Shown here piece by piece: positions 1 through 5,464 of a stretch of 8,711 nt of DNA. Positions within the stretch are counted from its first letter, which is position 1, and every line of letters starts with the position of its first letter. The position numbers and the translations under genes were made by a program. A model generated the notes under the pieces. The model had not been told where the DNA came from and searched no databases. It saw nothing but the letters and a program-made list of their open reading frames with translations. The DNA comes from an uncultured Oscillospiraceae bacterium (GTDB lineage: Bacteria > Bacillota > Clostridia > Oscillospirales > Acutalibacteraceae), in assembly GCA_900549755.1 (NCBI GenBank), contig URPQ01000070.1:1-8711 (forward strand). The letters run 5' to 3'.

Positions 1-679
1 CTAATGTATTAACATCTCTTATTTTCATAACTTTTTGAATTGCATTTTTAATAACGCGAATTATCTGCGGGTTGTGGTAAGTCGGGAAGGTTTCATGCCC
101 CGGCTGGAAATAGACAATCTTTCCGTAACCGCGCCTGTAGCAGCAGCCTGCGCGCAATACCTCGCCGCCCTCATAGCTGCCTATAAATATAAGCTTATCG
201 GGCTCGGGTATGCTGAAAGGCTCGGCATAGGTTTCCTCGTGCTCCAGCATTATGTAGCGGTCAATGCCCTGTGCTATCGGGTGTGAGGGGTCGCAGACCC
301 AAACATACTCACGGTCGCCGTTTTCGCGCCAGCCGAGCGAGCAGGGTGTGCCCATAAGCAGCTTGAACGGCTTTGAATGGTGTGCAGAATGAAGGAATAC
401 GGCACCCATGCCCGAAAGCACTGCGTTTTGCACACGCTTTGCCACCTCGTCCGGCACCTTATCGTGTGCAATATGCCCCCACCAAATAAGAACATCGGTA
501 TTTCTGAGCAGCTCGTCGGTAATATCCTCAACATTATCGAGCGTTACGGTTTTAACCGTAATATCATCGTCTGTCAGGTGCTCTTTAAGGGCGTTATGTA
601 TTCCCTCGGGATATATTGCTTTGACATTATCATCGGTTTTTTCATGTAAAAATTCATTATAAACGGTTACGCGAATCAT
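1..679 (-). CDS. ThuA-like domain protein (trehalose-utilisation family), 3' end cut by window edge
   Basis: The reverse strand reads open from an ATG at 679 to base 2, giving 226 residues with no stop, so a short C-terminal piece lies outside the window. The translation begins MIRVTVYNEFLHEK and contains YPEGIH (24-29), IWWGHIAHD (around 66-74), FLHSAHHSKPF (around 94-104), a tryptophan-rich strand near WVCDPSHPIAQGID, and FQPGHETFPTYHNP near residue 203. These are hallmarks of the ThuA-like, class I glutamine amidotransferase-like fold. The family is named after rhizobial ThuA and is linked to sugar (trehalose/sucrose) catabolism, but the reaction in Firmicutes is not settled. No signal peptide is visible, so it is probably cytosolic. 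No sugar transporter or hydrolase gene is adjacent. An SD (GGAAAGGGG) precedes the ATG. The family call is strong; the substrate is unknown. Confidence 0.88.
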   Translation of the reverse strand, partial: MIRVTVYNEFLHEKTDDNVKAIYPEGIHNALKEHLTDDDITVKTVTLDNVEDITDELLRNTDVLIWWGHIAHDKVPDEVAKRVQNAVLSGMGAVFLHSAHHSKPFKLLMGTPCSLGWRENGDREYVWVCDPSHPIAQGIDRYIMLEHEETYAEPFSIPEPDKLIFIGSYEGGEVLRAGCCYRRGYGKIVYFQPGHETFPTYHNPQIIRVIKNAIQKVMKIRDVNTL

Positions 680-707
680 AAAAATTCCCCTTTCCTTTTA
701 TATTCTA

Positions 708-736
708 ATTTTACAAATTACCGTAGATTTTATCAA
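708..736 (-). promoter_or_regulatory. Sigma-A-type promoter for the ThuA-like gene
   Basis: On the reverse strand TTGATA (736-731) is followed after exactly 17 bases by TAAAAT (713-708), about 30 bases upstream of the ATG at 679. This suggests the ThuA-like gene has its own promoter. No convincing terminator was seen between it and the SEDS gene upstream, so read-through is also possible. Motif match only. Confidence 0.55.
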
Positions 737-782
737 GTAAAATATATTGTATTTTATAGACAAATATTGCTATGTGTGGAAA

Positions 783-1949
783 TTATTTCAAATTATCGTG
801 CAAATATATAGTTCTTGAGTTGCGGTGCAGATAAACATTCAGCACAAGCCCTATACCCATGTATAAACAGAAAAGCGACGTGCCGCCCGCGCTGAAAAAC
901 GGCAGAGTTATGCCTATAACCGGCAGAACAGACGTGCACATACCTATATTTATTACCGCCTGGGTGAAAATCATTGCAAAAATTCCCACGCAAATAAGTT
1001 TTCCGCTGTCCTTTTTTGAAAGCCGCGCAACCTGCAGGCACCTGAAGCAAATGCCGCCGAGCAGCAGAATTACCGCCATGCAGCCCAAAAAGCCGAACTC
1101 CTCGCCTATGCTTACGAAAATAAAATCGTTAAAGCCGTAGGGCACAATGCCGTTCTGCGTGAAATCGCCGTTTAAAAAACCCTGACCCGCAAAGCCGCCG
1201 TTTGCAAGGGCGGTTCTGCCGCGCCACTGCTGGTAGGTGGGCCATTGCTCGCTCGGGTCGCGCTTTGCCGCCGCCTTAAAATCCAAAACGCTGAAAATTG
1301 CGGTAAGCCTGTCCCGCTGGTCGTCGTTCATAACAAAGAAATAAATAATGGGCGCGGCAATTAAAATTACGGGTATCATAGCCAAAAAATATTTTTTTGA
1401 AACGCCCGCCGCCCAAAGCATAAACACAACCATAACCGCAAAAACAAGCGCTGTTCCGTCATCACCCTGAAAGTGTATAAGCAAAACCGGAAAAGCCCCG
1501 TGCAGGCAAACGGGTATTAAGTATTTAAGCTTGTTAATATTGGGCTTTACGGCGCTTATATGCGCGCTGAAGGTCAGCACAAAGCAAATTTTCAAAAGCT
1601 CTGCCGGCTGAAAGGTGGTAAAGCCTAAGTCAAGCCATGCCTTATCGTCCGTTCCCTCGGGGGCAAAGCCTATAAAGAATGTAAGCATAACGGGAATTAC
1701 ACCCAGTGCCGCCGCAAGATACCAGTAGCGCAGAATTTTTGAGTAATCAACCGCCGAAATTATAAGCGCGGCAACAACACCCGCCGCAAAGCAGATAAAC
1801 TGAATAAGAAACGGGCGGTAGGTAGCCCTGTAATGGGTGGCGGAAAAAACCGCCGCGCAGCCGTAAAGACTGGTGAAAATGCAGATTATAAGCAGTATTT
1901 TATCCGATTCGCGGATAAAGTCCGCCATTTTTGCCAAAAGGCGTCGCAA
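783..1949 (-). CDS. SEDS-family peptidoglycan glycosyltransferase (FtsW/RodA/SpoVE type)
   Basis: A 388-residue, very hydrophobic protein with about ten membrane segments. SEDS proteins polymerise lipid II into glycan strands at the membrane, normally with a class B penicillin-binding protein. Visible family motifs (TTG-start numbering) are FQPAELLK (113-120); GRTALANGGFAGQGFLNG in the large extracellular loop; NDFIFVSIGEEFG, whose Asp275 matches the conserved, proposed catalytic Asp; and NIGMCTSVLPVIGITLPFFSAGG near the C-terminus. The frame stays open to a GTG at 1958, but the SD AGGGGAG (1964-1958) overlaps that codon and sits 8 bases before a TTG at 1949, which I take as the start. An ATG at 1928 is too far from any SD. 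No partner penicillin-binding protein gene is next to it, so I cannot say whether it serves elongation (RodA), division (FtsW) or spore cortex (SpoVE). Confidence 0.9.
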   Translation of the reverse strand: MRRLLAKMADFIRESDKILLIICIFTSLYGCAAVFSATHYRATYRPFLIQFICFAAGVVAALIISAVDYSKILRYWYLAAALGVIPVMLTFFIGFAPEGTDDKAWLDLGFTTFQPAELLKICFVLTFSAHISAVKPNINKLKYLIPVCLHGAFPVLLIHFQGDDGTALVFAVMVVFMLWAAGVSKKYFLAMIPVILIAAPIIYFFVMNDDQRDRLTAIFSVLDFKAAAKRDPSEQWPTYQQWRGRTALANGGFAGQGFLNGDFTQNGIVPYGFNDFIFVSIGEEFGFLGCMAVILLLGGICFRCLQVARLSKKDSGKLICVGIFAMIFTQAVINIGMCTSVLPVIGITLPFFSAGGTSLFCLYMGIGLVLNVYLHRNSRTIYLHDNLK

Positions 1950-1957
1950 AGCGCACA

Positions 1958-1964
1958 CTCCCCT
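1958..1964 (-). promoter_or_regulatory. Ribosome binding site that decides the TTG start of the SEDS gene
   Basis: The reverse strand reads AGGGGAG at 1964-1958. It is 8 bases from TTG (1949-1947). The upstream GTG (1958-1956) begins at the last base of the SD and so cannot be the start it serves. Confidence 0.6.
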
Positions 1965-1981
1965 GTGTATTTTATAACTCC

Positions 1982-2010
1982 ATTATATTTGATTTTTCCG
2001 TAATATGCAA
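1982..2010 (-). promoter_or_regulatory. Probable sigma-A promoter for the SEDS gene
   Basis: A perfect TATAAT (1987-1982, reverse strand) lies 17 bases from TTGCAT (2010-2005), a half-match to the -35 consensus. Initiation near 1975 would leave a very short leader before the SD at 1964. It sits back to back with the folT promoter; the two -35 boxes are only 7 bases apart. Confidence 0.5.
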
Positions 2011-2017
2011 GTAATTA

Positions 2018-2046
2018 TTGACAAACCGGCTCAATAAGTGTAAAAT
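2018..2046 (+). promoter_or_regulatory. Sigma-A promoter of folT and its riboswitch
   Basis: A perfect TTGACA (2018-2023), a 17-base spacer, and TAAAAT (2041-2046). Transcription would begin near 2053-2054, exactly where a small GGTGTT/AACACC hairpin starts, with the THF aptamer following. This is the best promoter match in the window. Confidence 0.8.
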
Positions 2047-2076
2047 AACATTAGGTGTTACAATACCGAACACCAT

Positions 2077-2173
2077 GCAGAGTAGACAGTCGTGCGTTAA
2101 GTGCTGCCGGGACGGGGAGTTGCCGGGCAGACGAAGGAATTTTTTCCGCGGTACGGCAGTCGCATCCCGCTGC
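2077..2173 (+). promoter_or_regulatory. Tetrahydrofolate (THF) riboswitch aptamer
   Basis: It matches the well-known THF (folT) class. Conserved blocks appear in order: GAGTAGA (2080-2086), GCGTTAAGTG (2094-2103), the GGGGAGTTG loop block (2114-2122), ACGAA (2131-2135), GCGGT (2148-2152) and CGCATCC (2161-2167). Stems: P1 pairs GCAG (2077-2080) with CTGC (2170-2173). P2 pairs 2085-2092 with 2153-2160, with one A-A mismatch and one G-U. P3 pairs CTGCC (2104-2108) with GGCAG (2126-2130). A further hairpin is GGAA/TTCC (2136-2147). The class binds reduced folates and turns down folate uptake or synthesis genes when folate is plentiful. The gene downstream is a folate ECF transporter subunit, which fits. 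Confidence 0.92.
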
Positions 2174-2194
2174 CGGCTAATATGAAGATGTTAT

Positions 2195-2236
2195 CTCCTT
2201 ATTATCGGTAAAACGGGTAAATAAGGAGGTTTTTTT
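2195..2236 (+). promoter_or_regulatory. Riboswitch expression platform: SD-sequestering hairpin followed by a T tract
   Basis: CTCCTTATT (2195-2203) is a perfect 9-base complement of AATAAGGAG (2220-2228), which contains the folT ribosome binding site AAGGAGGT (2223-2230). Forming this hairpin (16-base loop) would block translation initiation at the ATG at 2237. The hairpin is followed directly by seven T (2230-2236), so it could also act as a weak, AT-rich terminator. Control of SD access is the more likely mode. Confidence 0.7.
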
Positions 2237-2764
2237 ATGAAAAAAAGTAACAAACAGTACATTCTGCAAACCGTAACCGCAGCGCTGCTAATAGCGCTGA
2301 AAATCGTGCTTGACCGCTTTTTATCCTATAATGTGTGGAATCAGCGGTTTGGTTTCGCCTTTATAGCAACAGCCTTTGCCGCGGCAATGCTCGGTGCGCC
2401 GTGGGCTATGGTAGTTGCGGGCGTGGGCGATTTTTTGGGTGCTTTGCTTTTCCCGAGCGGCGCATATTTTCCCGGGTTCACCCTCACCGCAGTTTTAACC
2501 GCAGCCTGCACCGCCTTTTTCATACACAAAAACGCCACCTTTTTACGTGTGACGTTAAGTGTTATAATAAATCAGATTTTCGGTTCGGTGCTGCTTAATT
2601 CCCTTTGGATCTCGCTGCTTTTCGGTAAGGGCTATTGGGGACTTTTGCCCGGCAGGATTATTCAGGCGGGAGTAATGACCGTGCTGCAAATAGTGCTTAC
2701 ATATTTCCTTTTCGGCAAAAACAGCCCTATAAAAAGCCGTTTTTCAAAGCTTTTCAGCGCTTAA
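2237..2764 (+). CDS. folT: Folate ECF transporter, substrate-binding S component FolT
   Basis: A 175-residue integral membrane protein with about six hydrophobic segments, the usual size for an ECF S component. S components capture the vitamin and use a shared EcfA/A'/T energy module, which is not encoded here. Sequence marks of the folate-specific family are RFGFAF (37-42), GVGDFLGALLFPSGAYFPGFTLTA (62-85), with Asp65 and the PSG-YFPGFT loop, and LLPGRIIQAG (136-145). The start is firm: ATG at 2237 is 6 bases after AAGGAGGT. The THF riboswitch immediately upstream independently supports folate as the substrate and predicts repression by reduced folates. The gene appears monocistronic, ending in a terminator 15 bases after the stop. 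Confidence 0.93.
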   Translation: MKKSNKQYILQTVTAALLIALKIVLDRFLSYNVWNQRFGFAFIATAFAAAMLGAPWAMVVAGVGDFLGALLFPSGAYFPGFTLTAVLTAACTAFFIHKNATFLRVTLSVIINQIFGSVLLNSLWISLLFGKGYWGLLPGRIIQAGVMTVLQIVLTYFLFGKNSPIKSRFSKLFSA

Positions 2765-2779
2765 TGTACCAATGAAAGA

Positions 2780-2814
2780 CCCTCGTATCCATTAAGGGGA
2801 TGCGAGGGCTTTTT
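2780..2814 (+). terminator. Intrinsic terminator of folT, possibly bidirectional
   Basis: CCCTCGTATCC (2780-2790) pairs with GGATGCGAGGG (2798-2808) over 11 base pairs with a single G-U, followed by CTTTTT. Read on the other strand, the same stem is followed by TCTTTCATT. It could therefore also stop the convergent EEP-family gene that ends at 2831. Confidence 0.88.
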
Positions 2815-2830
2815 GCATATATATTTAAAA

Positions 2831-3580
2831 TTACTCTTTATACTCCGTTTCCGATAAAAGCCCGTAATGGTCTGACGGATATTTACCACCCACGGTATCC
2901 CTTATTATCTGCGAATTAAGCGGAATAACATTGCCTGATATAAAGCAATAATCTATATGCTGCCCCGCAGCCAGCTTTCCGTAGTTATGGTAGGTAGTGC
3001 CTAAATCCTTAGCGGTTACGGCGTTTACATCGGTAAAGTATTCCGAAAGCCTGCCGTATGCCGGTGACTCAGGCGTTGCATTGAAGTCTCCGGTTAAAAT
3101 TGTATACTCGCCCGACATATTTTTAACGGTTTCTATGAATAAATCGGAGCTTTTTAACTGGCAGTCGTCCCCAAAGCCATAATGTGTATTAAGATAATTA
3201 AAAATTTTTCTGTTCTGCTTATCAAAAAGCCTTGCCCAAATACAAATTCTCTTACATTTCCAATCGTCCCAGCCGTCAGACTGGATATGCGGCGTATCCG
3301 AAAGCCAGAAATAGCCCTTATCTATACACTCAAAGCGTTCCTTTTTCCATAATATCGGCGTAGACTCTAAATTTGCCGAATCACGATAGCGGTTGAATAT
3401 TTCGTATTTTTCGCCGTAATCCTTTTTTATAATATCGAGCCACTCGGGCGTTGCTTCCTGAAAGCCTATAATATCGGCGTTATATTTATCAAGAACTGCT
3501 TTCAGTCTTTCCGCCCTTTCTTTTATGGAATTACCGTCCGGGTCGTTCGCACAGCGAATGTTAAAAGATATTGTTATCAT
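2831..3580 (-). CDS. Endonuclease/exonuclease/phosphatase (EEP) family hydrolase
   Basis: A 249-residue protein with the full set of EEP-fold (DNase I-like) active-site motifs, in order: SFNIR (Asn7), GFQE (Glu42, metal ligand), NTHYG (His133), TGDFN (Asp165, Asn167), IDY (Asp210) and SDHYG (Asp237, His238, the catalytic His pair). Members hydrolyse phosphodiester bonds in nucleic acids, phosphoinositides or sphingolipids with Mg2+; the substrate here cannot be read from the sequence. No signal peptide or membrane segment is seen, so a cytosolic role is likely. Start: the reverse strand has AAAGGGTGA (3594-3586) 5 bases before ATG at 3580. A GTG at 3589 keeps the frame open but lies inside that SD. 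It lies 121 bases downstream of the LURP-one gene in the same direction and may be co-transcribed; no clear promoter was found. Confidence 0.88.
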   Translation of the reverse strand: MITISFNIRCANDPDGNSIKERAERLKAVLDKYNADIIGFQEATPEWLDIIKKDYGEKYEIFNRYRDSANLESTPILWKKERFECIDKGYFWLSDTPHIQSDGWDDWKCKRICIWARLFDKQNRKIFNYLNTHYGFGDDCQLKSSDLFIETVKNMSGEYTILTGDFNATPESPAYGRLSEYFTDVNAVTAKDLGTTYHNYGKLAAGQHIDYCFISGNVIPLNSQIIRDTVGGKYPSDHYGLLSETEYKE

Positions 3581-3701
3581 ATAAATCACCCTTTAATAAT
3601 TTTTCTTAAATTTGCCACCCTGCACGCACGCATAAAGGCAAGCACCAGGTATTTTTAAGTAGGCATAATTTAGTTTTCCGCATAATAAAATTTCCTCATA
3701 A

Positions 3702-4175
3702 CTAATTATTCCTTGAGCATTTTTCCGCGTCAATTGCAAGCACAAGCATTAAGGCGCAAAGCGCGTCGCTCGGGTTTGCAACGTCTATAACGTATGTATC
3801 GGTCCAATTGAAAATTTCCTTTGAAACGGCGGCTACAACCGAGCCGCCCGCACCGTATACCGTGTAATCCCATTCCATAAACCCGCCGTCTATATGCCAG
3901 CCGTTAAAATCAATGTTGAACGACGGCTTGAAAAAGGTGAATTCCTTTTTAATGCAGCCAATATAGCTGCTGCCCATATACAGCTCGAATTTCGGCAGAA
4001 AGGTGAAAACCCTTTCCTTTACCATGCCGAGCTCTGCGCCCTCGGGGCTGAAAATTTTAAGGCAGTGCCCCCACGAAAGCTGACCCTTTACTATGTAAAG
4101 CGTGTTGCCCGCTTCGTCGTAAATATCGTAGCTGTCAAACCAGGAAAAAAAGCGCTGTTTAAAAAGCATTTTCAT
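3702..4175 (-). CDS. LURP-one-related / tubby C-terminal-like domain protein
   Basis: A 157-residue protein that fits the LURP-one-related (YxjI-like) family. The beta-rich pattern includes an N-terminal KQRFFSWFDSYDIYDEAGN (6-24), YIVKGQLSWG (27-36) and a C-terminal block WDYTVYGAGGSVVAAVSKE followed by FNWTDTYVIDV (102-132), ending in a short hydrophobic helix (about 138-149). The fold is shared with tubby C-terminal domains and phospholipid scramblases. Bacterial members have no established biochemical role; lipid or membrane association is only an inference from fold. No signal peptide is seen. The ATG at 4175 lies 4 bases after the stop of the DUF4317 gene, and its SD (GGAG, 4188-4185) sits inside that gene's end, so the two are almost certainly one transcript with coupled translation. 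Confidence 0.8.
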   Translation of the reverse strand: MKMLFKQRFFSWFDSYDIYDEAGNTLYIVKGQLSWGHCLKIFSPEGAELGMVKERVFTFLPKFELYMGSSYIGCIKKEFTFFKPSFNIDFNGWHIDGGFMEWDYTVYGAGGSVVAAVSKEIFNWTDTYVIDVANPSDALCALMLVLAIDAEKCSRNN

Positions 4176-4179
4176 AATA

Positions 4180-5310
4180 TCACTCTCCGATATTTATAGG
4201 TACACCGTTTACTTCAATTTCTTCATCGGCGCGGATAAGTATGTATTTCACACCGTCAATAACGCGGGTCTCCACAAGCTCGCTGCGCTCGGGGTTTATT
4301 TTTATGCTTATATCCGCTCCCGTAAGCTCTAAGCGCTTTGTTTCCACAAGATTTTGCGGGTTAAGCCGCGCTTTTTCGCCGAAGCTTTCATCAAACCCCG
4401 CCTTAAAGGTTTCTATTTTTTTATCCGACATATCGGCAGAACGCAGAATATCGCAAATATCGTCACGCGAAACGGCAAGCGGCTCGCGCTCCCGGCTTTC
4501 CTTATGCTCGGTAATCATACCGCCTATTTCATCCTGAATATTTTTAATTATTTCAAGGTTGTTTTCGTCGTTCGTTACGCCGTTTAACAGGGAATTAAAG
4601 GTCTCGCGCTGCTCGGCGGCGGGCATTGGCGGTTCAGCTTTGAAAAGGCGGTCTATTATTTCCGAGTTGTTCGCCGCGGAATCCTTAGTGTAAAAAAGCG
4701 CATTGTAAATATTCGCCGCGCGGTCGTCAAACGCGGGGAACATAAAGCCGAGCAGAGGGGCGGTTATAACCGAATTTGCAACAATGTTTTTAAATGTGTT
4801 ATCAAAGGCGGCAAAGCTTAATTGCGGCTTTGTCATTTTCACAGGGAAAACTCCGCACAAAAAGTATTTGAACAGCTCGGTTGAGTCCTCGTCCTTTTTG
4901 CCGTCCTCGCGGTAGGTAAAAACATCGTAATTATCCGCTGCGGCAAGTATAAGGTATGCGCCCTCAACCCTCACGGTTTCTATTATATCTGAAAACAGAG
5001 CTTTTAATTCCGGCTCATCACAAAGCGCAGAATCGCGCAGTTTTAATAAGCGTTTGTGTTCCTCGCCGCCCAGCACCTGCTCGTTTGAAAACTCAATATC
5101 TATAAGATTTCTGTCAAGTCCGCCCGAAAGCAGCTTTTTAAGCAGCGCGAGCATTGACTCTGTTTCATCCTGCGTTAAAGCGGCAAGCGGCTGATTAAAT
5201 TCTGCAACAATTTCGCGGTTTTCATTAACATAACAGCCGTGCACACCTATAATATTTGTTTTTTGCGGGTTAAAACGCCGTCTTATTTCGGCAACCTCTT
5301 TTTCGTTCAA
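4180..5310 (-). CDS. DUF4317 family protein of unknown function
   Basis: A 376-residue soluble protein resembling the DUF4317 family common in Clostridia. Seen motifs are an N-terminal NEKEVAEIRRRF then HGCYVN (24-29), EEHKRLLKLR (83-92), YLILAAADNYDVF (119-131), a central GFMFPAFDDRAANIYNALFYT (188-208) and a conserved FKYFLCGVFPVK (147-158). The C-terminal third is rich in charged helices. No catalytic motif, signal peptide or membrane segment is apparent, and the family has no known function. Start: an ATG at 5328 keeps the frame open but has no SD. AGAGGA lies just downstream of it and 6 bases before a TTG at 5310, which gives the usual family N-terminus (Met-Asn-x-Lys-Glu). It has a strong promoter, is divergent from spoIVA, and is followed 4 bases later by the LURP-one gene. 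Confidence 0.85.
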   Translation of the reverse strand: MNEKEVAEIRRRFNPQKTNIIGVHGCYVNENREIVAEFNQPLAALTQDETESMLALLKKLLSGGLDRNLIDIEFSNEQVLGGEEHKRLLKLRDSALCDEPELKALFSDIIETVRVEGAYLILAAADNYDVFTYREDGKKDEDSTELFKYFLCGVFPVKMTKPQLSFAAFDNTFKNIVANSVITAPLLGFMFPAFDDRAANIYNALFYTKDSAANNSEIIDRLFKAEPPMPAAEQRETFNSLLNGVTNDENNLEIIKNIQDEIGGMITEHKESREREPLAVSRDDICDILRSADMSDKKIETFKAGFDESFGEKARLNPQNLVETKRLELTGADISIKINPERSELVETRVIDGVKYILIRADEEIEVNGVPINIGE

Positions 5311-5343
5311 GCTATTTCCTCTTTTCATTTTTGCGGTAAAATT

Positions 5344-5372
5344 ATTATATCAAAAGTATATTCTGTTTTCAA
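5344..5372 (-). promoter_or_regulatory. Sigma-A promoter of the DUF4317/LURP-one operon
   Basis: On the reverse strand TTGAAA (5372-5367), a 17-base spacer, and a perfect TATAAT (5349-5344). Initiation near 5337 gives a leader of roughly 27 bases before the TTG at 5310. The match suggests vegetative expression. Confidence 0.75.
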
Positions 5373-5382
5373 TAAATACTTG

Positions 5383-5411
5383 TCATAAAAATATGTATTT
5401 CGGCATATGTT
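5383..5411 (+). promoter_or_regulatory. Candidate sigma-E (mother-cell) promoter of spoIVA
   Basis: TCATAAA (5383-5389) and CATATGTT (5404-5411) are separated by 14 bases. This resembles the Bacillus sigma-E pattern (KMATATW, 14 bases, CATACAMT). Bacillus subtilis spoIVA is known to be sigma-E dependent, so the match fits the gene. The -35 box lies 10 bases from the divergent sigma-A -35 of the DUF4317 operon. Confidence 0.6.
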
Positions 5412-5464
5412 TTACCAAAAGACAGTTTGACTGCCGCGAGTTAAAAGCATATGGAGGAAAAATT

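Noticed and set aside
35..662. Plus- and minus-strand short frames at the left edge
   Set aside because: They are shadows of the ThuA-like gene, which is the only frame here with clear family motifs.
736..760. AT-only inverted repeat TAAAATA/TATTTTA downstream of the SEDS gene as a terminator
   Set aside because: The stem has no G-C pairs and no T run of its own beyond the AT background; I could not support termination here.
3590..3701. TTGCC/GGCAA pairing between the EEP and LURP-one genes as a terminator or riboswitch
   Set aside because: Only five base pairs around a 20-base loop with no good T tract; nothing else stands out in this 110-base gap.
5393..5464. A 24-codon N-terminal extension of spoIVA from an ATG at 5393
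   Set aside because: It overlaps the sigma-E-like promoter, has no ribosome binding site, and gives a non-family N-terminus; the ATG at 5465 has GGAGG at the right distance.
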